Of a stretch of 64,000 nt of DNA, positions 19,100 through 28,591 are shown in pieces. Below the pieces are notes generated by a model, which had not been told where the DNA came from, made no database searches, and worked only from the letters and a program-made list of their open reading frames with translations. Every line of letters begins with the position of its first letter. Position 1 is the stretch's first letter. Position numbers and translations under genes: made by a program. The stretch is from contig JAHXHN010000002.1 in NCBI GenBank assembly GCA_025656675.1, positions 248,001-312,000 on the forward strand, written 5' to 3'. This DNA comes from Candidatus Thiodiazotropha sp. (ex Codakia rugifera) (lineage in GTDB: Bacteria > Pseudomonadota > Gammaproteobacteria > Chromatiales > Chromatiaceae).

Positions 19100-20464
19100 A
19101 TGCGAAGATTGATTACAGGCCTTGTTCTGCTGACCCTCGCCATGAGCCATGCTCATGCAAAGGTTGTGGAACATCAACTCGATAATGGCATGAAGGTGAT
19201 TGTGAAGCAGGATCGGCGTGCGCCAATCGCTGTTTCGCAGGTCTGGTATAAAGTTGGCTCAAGCTATGAGCATGGTGGTATCACAGGGGTATCCCATGTA
19301 CTTGAACATATGATGTTCAAAGGGACAAAACAACATCCACCCGGCGAGTTTTCACGTATCATCGCTGCTAATGGCGGGGATGAAAACGCCTTTACCGGGC
19401 GAGATTACACGGCCTACTTTCAGACCATGTCGAGCGATCGGCTTGAGGTCTCTTTCAAGCTTGAGGCGGACCGTATGCGAAATCTGCTGCTACTGCCGGA
19501 GGAGTTTAAAAAAGAGGTCGAAGTGGTCAAGGAGGAGCGGCGCATGCGCACCGAGGATAAGCCCCAGTCACTGACCTATGAACAGTTTCTTGCGGGCGCC
19601 TATGAGGCCTCCCCTTATCGAATTCCCGTGATTGGCTGGATGGCTGATCTCGATGCCTTGCAAGTGGAAGACCTGCAAGTCTGGTATCGCAAATGGTATG
19701 CGCCGAATAATGCCACCTTGGTGGTGGTGGGTGATGTGGAACCCGACCATGTGATTCAACTGGCACAGCGCCATTTCGGTCCACTCAAACCGGAACGGGT
19801 GGCACAACCCAAACCGCGTACAGAACCAGGTCAGCGTGGTGGTAAGCGCTTTACTGTGAAAACGCCAGCCCGCCAGCCCTATCTCATCATGGGATACAAG
19901 ACACCCGTGATCGGCAAGGCAGAACAAGCCTGGGAGCCTTATGCTCTGGAGATGCTTGCCTATGTACTGGATGGTGGCAGCAGTGCACGTCTCAGTCATA
20001 ACCTGATTCGCGGCAGCAAATTGGCTGTCGCTGCTGATACCAGTTACAGCGCATTCTCGCGGCTTCCCGGGATGCTGGTCATTGATGCAGTGCCAACTCC
20101 TGGAACATCCACCGATACGGTCGAGACGGCATTGCTGGAAGAGATAGAGCGTTTCAAGCAGGAACTGGTCAAAGAGGAGGAGATGGAGCGTGTACGCAAC
20201 CAGATTATTGCCGCCAAGGTGTATGAGAAAGACTCAGTCTTTTATCAGGCAATGTTGATCGGACAGATGGAGACGGTAGGGCTCGATTGGCGTTTAGCCG
20301 ATGAGTATGTCACTCATCTGAAAGCAGTGACTGCCGAACAGATCAAGCAGGTGGCGGAAAAGTATCTGGTGGCAGATAACCTCAGTGTAGCGGTCCTCGA
20401 GCCGCAGCCGATGGATAATTCGATGGCCAAGCAACATGCGGCAGGAGTGCGTCATGATCACTAA
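19100..20464 (+). CDS. Exported M16-family zinc peptidase (catalytic subunit)
   Basis: 454 residues with a signal peptide (MRRLITGLVLLTLAMSHAHA). The inverted zinc motif HVLEH and the downstream glutamate region (EADRMRNLLL) are present, so it is a catalytically competent pitrilysin-type peptidase. The second half is the non-catalytic M16 domain. Paired, overlapping M16 genes like these form heterodimeric peptidases in the periplasm. It overlaps the next gene by 11 bases. Confidence 0.9.
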   Translation: MRRLITGLVLLTLAMSHAHAKVVEHQLDNGMKVIVKQDRRAPIAVSQVWYKVGSSYEHGGITGVSHVLEHMMFKGTKQHPPGEFSRIIAANGGDENAFTGRDYTAYFQTMSSDRLEVSFKLEADRMRNLLLLPEEFKKEVEVVKEERRMRTEDKPQSLTYEQFLAGAYEASPYRIPVIGWMADLDALQVEDLQVWYRKWYAPNNATLVVVGDVEPDHVIQLAQRHFGPLKPERVAQPKPRTEPGQRGGKRFTVKTPARQPYLIMGYKTPVIGKAEQAWEPYALEMLAYVLDGGSSARLSHNLIRGSKLAVAADTSYSAFSRLPGMLVIDAVPTPGTSTDTVETALLEEIERFKQELVKEEEMERVRNQIIAAKVYEKDSVFYQAMLIGQMETVGLDWRLADEYVTHLKAVTAEQIKQVAEKYLVADNLSVAVLEPQPMDNSMAKQHAAGVRHDH

Positions 20465-21815
20465 AGCGATGCTCCAGCAAGTCATATTATGCGGTGGATT
20501 GTTGTTGAGTGGATGGGTGACAGCGACACCCCAGATTGAGACATGGCAGACTTCAAACGGGGCCAAGGTTCTGTTCGTAGAAGCGCCGGAAATTGCGATG
20601 GTGGATGTACGTGTTGTGTTTGATGCCGGTAGTGCACGGGACGGTGAAAAGCTGGGAGTCACCTCATTCACAAATAGTCTGTTAAGCGAAGGTGCCGGTG
20701 ATTGGAATGCCTATCAGATTGCGCAACGCATGGAAGGTGTGGGCGCTCAATTGGAAGTAGGATCATTGCGGGATATGGCTTGGGTGTCGGCCCGATCGTT
20801 GACCGATTCCAAGGCGCTCTCCGTTACGTTGGAGACACTGACTGCTGTACTGGCAAAGCCACGATTCGTAGTGGAGGATATTGAACGACAGCGCCAGTCT
20901 ATCCTGGCAGGCCTGACTCAGGATGAGCAGTCTCCTGGGAGCGTGGGTAAGAAACGACTCTATAGACTGGTATTTGGTGATCATCCCTATGCAACGGATC
21001 CTGATGGGAACAGTGAGTCAGTGAAAGCGATCACGCGGGAAGATATCCAGGCCACCCACAAACGACTCTATGTCGCAAAAAATGCCTTGGTCGCCATTGT
21101 CGGTGCCGTTGACCGGGCGCAGGCAGAAGCAATGGCGGAACAGGTGACTCAAGGGCTTCCTGGCGGTGAACCCGTACCCCCATTGCCACCGGTTGAACCT
21201 TTGTCAAAGGCCGTTGATGAACAGATCCCATTTCCCTCTACCCAGTCCCATCTATATCTGGGACAACCGGGTATGCGTCGAGGCGATGCAGACTATTTCA
21301 CCCTCTATGTAGGGAATCATATCCTGGGTGGCAGCGGTCTTGTCTCTCTCCTCAGTGATGAGGTGCGTGAGAAACGAGGTTTGAGCTACAGTGTCTACAG
21401 CTATTTCCTGCCGATGAGACAGATCGGTCTGTTTCAACTTGGATTGCAAACAAAAAATGAGCAGGCTGGTGAGGCTTTGCAGGTGGTTAATGACACCCTT
21501 AAACGCTTTATCGAAGAGGGACCGACAGAGGATGAGCTAGAGGCTGCCATACAGAATATAACGGGTGGATTTCCACTCCGGATCGCCTCGAATGGCAAGA
21601 TTGTCGAGTATCTGGCAGTTATCGGTTTCTATGATTTACCCCTCGACTATCTGGATACCTTCTCAGACAAAGTACGTGCCGTTACCCAAGAAAAGATTCG
21701 CGATGCCTTCAAGCGGCGCATCGATCCTGATCGATTGGTCCGGGTGCAGGTAGGACGATCCAATACACCTTTGGCTCAAGTGTTAAAGGGGTCTGACGAT
21801 AAAAATAACAGATGA
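20454..21815 (+). CDS. Exported M16-family peptidase-like protein (partner subunit)
   Basis: 453 residues from ATG 20454, with AGGAGTG seven bases upstream, inside the end of the preceding gene. Signal peptide, then M16 fold, but the HxxEH position reads TNSLLSEG, so zinc ligands are missing. The conserved R/Y segment of the C-terminal domain (REKRGLSYSVYSY) is intact. This is the expected inactive partner that completes the substrate chamber with the upstream catalytic subunit. Confidence 0.88.
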   Translation: MITKAMLQQVILCGGLLLSGWVTATPQIETWQTSNGAKVLFVEAPEIAMVDVRVVFDAGSARDGEKLGVTSFTNSLLSEGAGDWNAYQIAQRMEGVGAQLEVGSLRDMAWVSARSLTDSKALSVTLETLTAVLAKPRFVVEDIERQRQSILAGLTQDEQSPGSVGKKRLYRLVFGDHPYATDPDGNSESVKAITREDIQATHKRLYVAKNALVAIVGAVDRAQAEAMAEQVTQGLPGGEPVPPLPPVEPLSKAVDEQIPFPSTQSHLYLGQPGMRRGDADYFTLYVGNHILGGSGLVSLLSDEVREKRGLSYSVYSYFLPMRQIGLFQLGLQTKNEQAGEALQVVNDTLKRFIEEGPTEDELEAAIQNITGGFPLRIASNGKIVEYLAVIGFYDLPLDYLDTFSDKVRAVTQEKIRDAFKRRIDPDRLVRVQVGRSNTPLAQVLKGSDDKNNR

Positions 21816-21851
21816 AAAGTGTTTTATCGTTATTGGAAAAAGGTTGGTAAG

Positions 21852-22424
21852 GTGAAGGCTGAGCAGGCGTCATTTCAAGTTCGGATTATCGGTGGATTAC
21901 ATCGGGGGCGGCGCTTACAGTTTGCCGATTTGCCCGGCTTAAGGCCTACCGGTGATCGTATCAGAGAAACCCTTTTTAACTGGCTGCAGCCAATCATGGA
22001 GGGTGCGCGTTGTCTGGATCTGTTTGCCGGTAGTGGTGCATTAGGGTTAGAAGCGGCTTCGCGTGGGGCCCGTAGGGTGGTGATGCTCGATACGGCCTTA
22101 GCGGTGATTCGGCAGCTTGAAGAGAACAAGGGTATGCTTGGCCTGGACCAGGTCTCAGTCATCAGGGCCGATGCCCTGCAGTGGCTGGAACAGGACGCAA
22201 CACCCTTCGATGTTGTCTTTCTCGATCCACCATTTGCTGGTGATCTCCTGGGACCCATCTGTCAGCGACTGAGTCAGGGGTGGTTGGCAGATGGCGCGCG
22301 TATTTACTTGGAAGATACGGTTTCGCGCAATATGCCTACCCTGCCGGAAGGATGGGAGTTGCTGAAGGATATGACAACAGGACAAGTACGCTATGGATTA
22401 GCCTATGCCCCCCTTCCAGGGTGA
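21852..22424 (+). CDS. rsmD: 16S rRNA (guanine966-N2)-methyltransferase
   Basis: 190 residues from GTG 21852, which has AAAAAGG eight bases upstream and gives the family N-terminus (FQVRIIGGLHRGRRL near residue 10). An alternative GTG at 21819 adds 11 residues. Motifs are RETLFNWL, LDLFAGSGALGLEA (SAM binding) and the catalytic VFLDPPF. Position near ftsY and coaD is conserved in gammaproteobacteria. Confidence 0.93.
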   Translation: MKAEQASFQVRIIGGLHRGRRLQFADLPGLRPTGDRIRETLFNWLQPIMEGARCLDLFAGSGALGLEAASRGARRVVMLDTALAVIRQLEENKGMLGLDQVSVIRADALQWLEQDATPFDVVFLDPPFAGDLLGPICQRLSQGWLADGARIYLEDTVSRNMPTLPEGWELLKDMTTGQVRYGLAYAPLPG

Positions 22425-22483
22425 TAATTGTCATTCATCGGGTCGGTTTCTGATACTATTATGCCTTTTTTTAGCCGAACTAA

Positions 22484-22963
<480 letters not shown>

Positions 22964-23037
22964 TGTACCTCTTTGGACGGCCTCTTACGGTATGAGGTTA
23001 ATCCTATTCGGTTGGCTGAATGGCACAGAATTCCTAA

Positions 23038-23340
<303 letters not shown>

Positions 23341-23347
23341 CCGGTCA

Positions 23348-25060
23348 ATGCGGATTAAATTCGCCATACAAAAGGCTCCTTTGTGGAGCCTTCTTTTTCT
23401 GCTTTTTAGCTGCAACCTGCTTCCGGCGGCTGAACGACCGGGGGTGGCAGCGATCGCCACAGCCCATCCGCTGGCTACTGAGGCGGGACATCAACTGCTT
23501 CAATCCGGAGGGAATGCATTCGATGCCGCTGTTGGGGTAAGTGCAGTACTGGCCGTGGTTGAGCCCTACAGTTCAGGTATCGGTGGTGGAGGTTTTTGGT
23601 TGCTGCATCGCGCCAGTGACGGTTATGAAACAATGCTTGATGGTCGGGAAAGAGCGCCCCTTGCAGCCAATAGGGATCTCTATCTGGATCAATCAGGCCA
23701 GGTGATACCCCGTCTTTCCATTGATGGCGCACTTGCCGCCGGTATACCCGGCGAACCTGCTGCCCTGGTCCATTTGGCCCGTCAATACGGACGTCTGGCA
23801 TTAGCGACCTCATTACAGCCTGCAATACAATTAGCCAGGGAGGGTTTTAAGGTCGACAGCCACTATCGACGAATGGCGAAGTGGCGTTTAGATGTGTTAC
23901 AGGCACACCCTGCTTCAGCCAAGCAGTTCCTTTACAGAGGTGAAGTACCCGAAGCGGGTGCTTTGATAAAGCAGCCAGATTTGGCGAGTATCCTGGAGCA
24001 GCTAGCCAGGCATGGTGCTGAGGGTTTCTACAAGGGTGAGATAGCCGAACGCCTGGTTGAGGGGGTGAAGGCGGCAGGTGGGATCTGGAGCCTGGAAGAT
24101 CTTGCAAAATATCGGGTAGTGGAGCGTCAACCTGTTGTCGGTCACTACCAGGGTTTAAAGATTACCAGCGCCTCCCCCCCCTCTTCAGGGGGGGTGGCAC
24201 TGATGACGATGCTGAATATTCTTGAGGGTTTCAACTTCGCCTCTTTGGATGAGCCAAAACGTGCGCATTTATTGGTTGAGGCAATGCGCCGCGCTTATCG
24301 GGACCGTGCAGACTATCTTGGCGATCCCGATTTTGTAGACATCTCGGTTGAAGCGTTGGTGCACCCTTGGTATGCAGCTGGCCTGGCACGTAATATCCAG
24401 ATGGATCGCGCCAGCCCCAGTGTCGGAAATATTAAGCAGATGACGGAGGGGCAGGATACAACTCACTTCTCCATTCTCGATGCTGAAGGGAATCGTGTCG
24501 CAGCCACACTCAGTATCAACTACCCGTTTGGCTCAGGTTTTGTCGTACCGGGTACCGGGGTGCTGTTAAATGATGAAATGGATGACTTTTCCGCCAGCCC
24601 CGGTGTGCCAAACGTGTATGGGTTGGTCGGGGGGGATGCGAATGCCATCGTTGGAGGCAAACGGATGTTGTCGAGTATGACACCGACTTTCGTTGAGGAT
24701 AATCAGCGGGTCGCGATCCTGGGAACCCCGGGTGGCAGCAGAATTATTACCATGGTGCTTTTAGGTATATTGGAGATGGCTGAGGGAAAGGGACCGAAAC
24801 AGTGGGTTGAAAGCCCCCGTTTTCACCATCAATATCTCCCCGACGTAATCCAGTTTGAGCAGGATGCACTGAGTAAGTCATTGCAGCAACAGCTGGTCTC
24901 TATGGGACACCGTCTAAAACCGCTTGATAGGCAGTTTGGTAATATGCAGGCAGTGTTGTGGAATAAGCAGACGGGTAAAGTAGAGGCGGCAAGCGATCCT
25001 AGAGGGGGTGGGTCTTCCCGGGTGACCGATCCTGATCGAGTGATCAGGTCCGCGCCATAG
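23348..25060 (+). CDS. ggt: Gamma-glutamyltranspeptidase
   Basis: 570 residues from ATG 23348, starting a signal peptide (LWSLLFLLFSCNLLPAA). The heterodimeric Ntn-hydrolase precursor has its self-cleavage and nucleophile Thr in GQDTTHFS, the SSMTPTF and GTPGGSRII glutamate-binding segments. It cleaves glutathione and other gamma-glutamyl amides in the periplasm. No good ribosome site precedes 23348, and the signal-peptide codons contain the intrinsic terminator of the upstream ferredoxin gene. A start at 23279 would overlap the ferredoxin gene and is not family-like. Confidence 0.9.
   Translation: MRIKFAIQKAPLWSLLFLLFSCNLLPAAERPGVAAIATAHPLATEAGHQLLQSGGNAFDAAVGVSAVLAVVEPYSSGIGGGGFWLLHRASDGYETMLDGRERAPLAANRDLYLDQSGQVIPRLSIDGALAAGIPGEPAALVHLARQYGRLALATSLQPAIQLAREGFKVDSHYRRMAKWRLDVLQAHPASAKQFLYRGEVPEAGALIKQPDLASILEQLARHGAEGFYKGEIAERLVEGVKAAGGIWSLEDLAKYRVVERQPVVGHYQGLKITSASPPSSGGVALMTMLNILEGFNFASLDEPKRAHLLVEAMRRAYRDRADYLGDPDFVDISVEALVHPWYAAGLARNIQMDRASPSVGNIKQMTEGQDTTHFSILDAEGNRVAATLSINYPFGSGFVVPGTGVLLNDEMDDFSASPGVPNVYGLVGGDANAIVGGKRMLSSMTPTFVEDNQRVAILGTPGGSRIITMVLLGILEMAEGKGPKQWVESPRFHHQYLPDVIQFEQDALSKSLQQQLVSMGHRLKPLDRQFGNMQAVLWNKQTGKVEAASDPRGGGSSRVTDPDRVIRSAP
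23372..23400 (+). terminator. Intrinsic terminator inside the start of ggt
   Basis: AAGGCTCC (23372-23379), five-base loop, GGAGCCTT (23385-23392), then CTTTTTCT. A perfect 8-bp stem and T-rich tract 32 bases after the ferredoxin stop. It overlaps codons 9-18 of ggt as called. Confidence 0.8.
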
Positions 25061-25532
25061 CCTCAAAGCGATGCCTGAATCTGTCATTCGGTGCGGATCT
25101 GAGGGTCGGGGCATCATGCTGATACCATCGATCAGCAGGATACAGCACACTATAAACAACCGATTTCGACGCGAAGTTGTGGTAAAAATTGCAAAAAAGT
25201 TCTTAAAGTTGGAAACTCGCCATTGAATTTGTTTGGATTTTAGCTCAAGCTTTCGTGCCAGATGCTGCTGCACGTTTGATCTGGTTCTTGCGGATAGAGC
25301 AGGATGGGAACGGAAAGCGGTCACTGTCTACTTGGGTTAGCATGAATTCTGCCTGAGTTGGGGTGTCGACGCGTTTACCGCTTGGTTCGGAGGGAGTGTC
25401 CCAAATAGGTCATCGCTTGCGGTGTTTGCCTATGGTCTATTTGGGAAGTTCTGTATCAGCAATGACCAGGTAGAAGGGGTGTGTAGCATCTGCCACACAA
25501 TGTAAAAATACGTAGAGAGATCGAGATAAATT
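25061..25532. other. Intergenic region upstream of the lipoprotein gene
   Basis: 470 bases with no convincing gene. It contains a perfect 10-bp inverted repeat: TCCCAAATAG (25399-25408) and CTATTTGGGA (25437-25446), about 90 bases before the lipoprotein ATG, with no T run after it. Promoters for the lipoprotein are presumably here. Confidence 0.55.
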
Positions 25533-25805
25533 ATGAAAACCACCATGATGAAAACTGCCGCTATGATTCTCAGTCTTGGACTGTTCGCTGGCTGTGCAAC
25601 CAACGGCGGTCTTGAAGAAGGTATCGCAAATGCACAGGCGGCCGCTGACGCTGCCATGAAAGCTGCTAAAGAAGCTCAACTTGACGCTGCCACTGCTCAA
25701 GGTACAGCTGACGCTGCACTGAAAGCTGCCAATAGTGCCAAGGATAGTGCGGAAGCTTGTAATGAGCGTTGTGGCCGTATGTCTGAAAAAGCTATGGCTA
25801 AGTAA
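25533..25805 (+). CDS. Lpp/OprI-type outer-membrane lipoprotein (alanine-zipper coiled coil)
   Basis: 90 residues. A lipoprotein signal peptide ends in LFAGC (Cys21 lipidated), followed by heptads rich in alanine (AQAAADAAMKAAKEAQLDAA) like the trimeric Lpp/OprI zipper, and a C-terminal lysine, the residue through which Lpp is joined to peptidoglycan. Two cysteines near the end (ACNERCGR) are unusual and could cross-link the trimer. A convergent L,D-transpeptidase gene lies 135 bases away, which fits the idea that this protein is its substrate. Strong hairpins follow. Confidence 0.85.
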   Translation: MKTTMMKTAAMILSLGLFAGCATNGGLEEGIANAQAAADAAMKAAKEAQLDAATAQGTADAALKAANSAKDSAEACNERCGRMSEKAMAK

Positions 25806-25825
25806 GCTGGCTTAAATTGACGGTT

Positions 25826-25842
25826 AACCCACCATGTGGGTT
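25826..25842 (+). terminator. First hairpin after the lipoprotein gene
   Basis: AACCCAC-CAT-GTGGGTT, a perfect 7-bp stem directly before the main terminator; probably a 3'-end stabilising hairpin. Confidence 0.5.
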
Positions 25843-25844
25843 TA

Positions 25845-25880
25845 AAACCCCGACAAACGGATAGTTTGTCGGGGTTTTTT
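25845..25880 (+). terminator. Strong Rho-independent terminator of the lipoprotein gene
   Basis: AAACCCCGACAAAC (25845-25858), five-base loop, GTTTGTCGGGGTTT (25864-25877), then more T. A perfect 14-bp stem, fitting a highly expressed gene. Confidence 0.92.
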
Positions 25881-25939
25881 AATACGGCTTCCTTAAACCT
25901 AGCTTCTGCAGCTGACCGTGAATGGCTGACGATAACAGA

Positions 25940-26866
25940 CTACCCACCTTCAGCGACAGTGTTCTCATGCCATAGGTAGAGCGGCATGGGGATGCCGGTT
26001 TTCTCTTTAATGAAGCTGTGCAATTGATCCCAGTCAGGCCTACGTTTATCTTCACCTAACTTGCCAATGACTGCATCGACCAGTTCCGTATAGTTATTCC
26101 CCCTCTCATCAATATACTCTTGTAAAGGTGGGTGTACCTGAACATACAGCTCATTGTTCAACCAACCCGCCTTGAAAGGTACGTTGATGATCCGTACCGG
26201 CACACCGACTTCAACCTCATCAAAAAAGCGCTCAACATTTTCCGGATAGAGTCGTATACATCCATGGCTCACCCGCATTCCGACACCATAAGGCTTATTG
26301 GTACCGTGAAGCAGATACCCATTCATGCCTAGATAGATGGCACGATTTCCGAGTGGATTGTCAGGACCAGGGAGTACCACAGGAGGTAGGGGATTTCCAT
26401 CCTCTTCATGTTCCTGGAGGATAGACTCGGGTACCGTCCAGCTGGGATCCTTTTTCTTGCCGATGACGCGGGTCTCACCGGTTGGCGTGCTCCAACCTTC
26501 GCGTCCGATGCCAATCGGGTAGGTGATGACAACCGGTCGTTCTTCCGGAAAGTAGTAAAGTCGCAGCTCAGCCAGGTTTATGATTACTCCCTTGCGAGGC
26601 CCGGGTGGGAGGATATACTGCTGTGGCATAACCACTTCCGAGCCCTCACCTGGTAGCCAGGCATCCACGTCGGGATTGGCTGCGACCATTTGCCTGTAGC
26701 CGATGTCATAGGTGCGGGCGATATCTGAGAAGGTCTCTTCATAGCGTGTTGTGAGTTTGAATGTCTGGCCCACGACATCGTCGCCTTCGGGGGGCAGGTC
26801 AAAGGTGACAGCATGAACGAGCCCCAGAGAACTCAGGGATAGCAGAATAGTAGATATGAGCTTCAA
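25940..26866 (-). CDS. L,D-transpeptidase (YbiS/ErfK family)
   Basis: 308 residues, beginning at TTG 26866, which starts a signal peptide (KLISTILLSLSSLGLVHA). An N-terminal LysM-like segment (YEETFSDIARTYDIGYRQM) precedes the YkuD domain with HGTNKPYGVG and SHGCIRLYP, giving the catalytic His and Cys. Such enzymes form 3-3 cross-links or attach Braun lipoprotein to meso-diaminopimelate. Convergence with the Lpp-like gene supports the second role, as inference. No strong ribosome site was seen. Confidence 0.88.
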   Translation of the reverse strand: MKLISTILLSLSSLGLVHAVTFDLPPEGDDVVGQTFKLTTRYEETFSDIARTYDIGYRQMVAANPDVDAWLPGEGSEVVMPQQYILPPGPRKGVIINLAELRLYYFPEERPVVITYPIGIGREGWSTPTGETRVIGKKKDPSWTVPESILQEHEEDGNPLPPVVLPGPDNPLGNRAIYLGMNGYLLHGTNKPYGVGMRVSHGCIRLYPENVERFFDEVEVGVPVRIINVPFKAGWLNNELYVQVHPPLQEYIDERGNNYTELVDAVIGKLGEDKRRPDWDQLHSFIKEKTGIPMPLYLWHENTVAEGG

Positions 26867-27302
26867 TCTTTATATATCCACGTCAAGTGTAACGTTAGTG
26901 TACCGTGTCATAGATTCTGTGACATTCAAAGCTGCTAAAATACGCCAACTCAAGACCCGGCTCTGTAATAAAACGGTGCATTATATTATGCCCATTCTAC
27001 AAACTGCACTAGTGTACTCGACGATGCGTGCTAAGGCTGAAAAATATAACCCAATTTGTGATCCATATGCCTGGATTGCTGCTTGATCAGTTGACGGGGA
27101 TAGGAATTCTAAAGAATTGAGTTGTTAGGTCGATAGTCTTTTAAGTGGTACTAATTTTCCTTTAAGATCAAGAACCTCTGAGTTTTTTTCAAATATTCCA
27201 CAGGTTCATTTTTTCAATCGTGCCGGTCATGTGAATTAGGTTACATGGCTACTCCTTCTGAGAGGATGACTGGATCTTGAAGGGTTCCGAACAGGATCTC
27301 CC
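26867..27302. other. A+T-rich divergent intergenic region
   Basis: 436 bases between the L,D-transpeptidase and parA-like genes. Short open frames here lack ribosome sites and family likeness. Contains presumably both promoters; nothing else seen. Confidence 0.5.
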
Positions 27303-28058
27303 ATGCGGCGAATTGCGCTGATCAATCAAAAAGGCGGTGTCGGTAAGACTACCATCACGACCAACCTGGGGCATGCGCTGGCACTGGCCGGACATAGGGT
27401 TACGGTCATTGATTTGGATCCACAAGGACAGCTGGCATCCAGCTATGGGATCTTTCGCGCACCGACAAAAGGAATTGACCAGGTGTTGTTGAATAGCGCA
27501 GATCCCGGTTCAGTGAAACTGGGTATCAGGGATATGCTGACGCTTATCCCGGCGGGAGCACGGTTACAGGAGATCGAGTATCTCCATGATGGGGGCGCCT
27601 CACGTGCACGTCTTCTGCAGCAGGCATTGCAGGGAACGATAGACGATCAAGCCTTTGTTTTATTCGATTGTCCGCCTTCATCAGGTTTACTGGTGTCAAA
27701 TGCCATTTTTGCTGCCGATGAAGCACTTATTCCCGTGAGTGGTGACCACATGTCCTTGAATGGGTTAGCCAAGATGTTGGTGACGATAAAAAAATTCGAG
27801 CCCTATCTTGAAAATCCGGTACGTCAGTGGATTGGGTTAAATCGCAGTTTTCCACGTAGAAGACTCACTAAAGAGGTTGAAGTGAAACTCAGGAAACACT
27901 TTCCTGAGCAGCTGCTGAATGCCCATATAAGAGAGGCGGCTGCGATCGCTGAATGTCCCGGCATTGGACGAACGATTTTCGAATACAAACCCAGCAGCCA
28001 GTCGGCAAGGGAGTTCCAGGCCTTGGCGGGAGAGCTGCTTGAGCGGTATGAAGGGTAA
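27303..28058 (+). CDS. ParA/Soj-family ATPase
   Basis: 251 residues. Deviant Walker A KGGVGKTT near the N-terminus, DLDPQGQLAS and FDCPPSSG identify a MinD/ParA-type ATPase. No parB, minC or chemotaxis partner is adjacent, so whether it places plasmid, chromosome or a protein cluster is open. A STAS protein gene follows 116 bases later. Clearly not the chromosomal parA of the gid-parAB locus by context. Confidence 0.85.
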   Translation: MRRIALINQKGGVGKTTITTNLGHALALAGHRVTVIDLDPQGQLASSYGIFRAPTKGIDQVLLNSADPGSVKLGIRDMLTLIPAGARLQEIEYLHDGGASRARLLQQALQGTIDDQAFVLFDCPPSSGLLVSNAIFAADEALIPVSGDHMSLNGLAKMLVTIKKFEPYLENPVRQWIGLNRSFPRRRLTKEVEVKLRKHFPEQLLNAHIREAAAIAECPGIGRTIFEYKPSSQSAREFQALAGELLERYEG

Positions 28059-28174
28059 AGCTTTGTCGATTAATGTCGATATTAGATCCAGAGGATCTGT
28101 GAAGCTGCCTCATATTGTGAGATTGCCGAACAGCTAGGATCCAGGTAGCCTGCTAACAGTGACCGGGAGTAACC

Positions 28175-28480
28175 ATGTCGATATCCAGTGAAGTTTCCAG
28201 TGATGAAAAGTCAGTCACCATCGCAATAGCCGGACGGTTTGATTTTTCCACCCATCAAGAGTTCATGCAGGCCTACAAAGCGTTTCCCAAGGGGGAAAAG
28301 AACTTTGTTATCGATTTGACCAATACAGAGTATCTGGATAGCTCTGCGATGGGCATGCTTTTGCAGCTTCGTGAACACAGTATAAAGCAGGCCGATAGTG
28401 TGGTGCTGAGAAATGGCAATGAGGCAGTACAGGATGTATTGAGGATTGCCAACTTCGGTAAGTTATTCACTATTCAGTAG
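28175..28480 (+). CDS. STAS-domain protein (anti-sigma factor antagonist type)
   Basis: 101 residues, one STAS domain. The phosphorylatable serine is in NTEYLDSSAMGMLL, so switching by a kinase/phosphatase pair is likely, as in SpoIIAA or HsbA. No cognate kinase or PP2C phosphatase gene is next to it. GGGAG lies five bases before the ATG. Confidence 0.85.
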   Translation: MSISSEVSSDEKSVTIAIAGRFDFSTHQEFMQAYKAFPKGEKNFVIDLTNTEYLDSSAMGMLLQLREHSIKQADSVVLRNGNEAVQDVLRIANFGKLFTIQ

Positions 28481-28591
28481 GCTTGTTGTTTATATTAATA
28501 TAGATCCCATCGAAAGAGGAATTGATTGGGGGGCTGCAAATGAGCACGCCTTTCCGGTATGCTTGCCCCTTTTTTCGGAGAGGCGTCTTTC

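Noticed and set aside
24914..25324. 136-codon minus-strand frame overlapping the end of ggt.
   Set aside because: Half of it is antisense to ggt, there is no ribosome site or family likeness.
26856..27086. 76-codon plus-strand frame upstream of parA.
   Set aside because: Composition not protein-like and no ribosome site.
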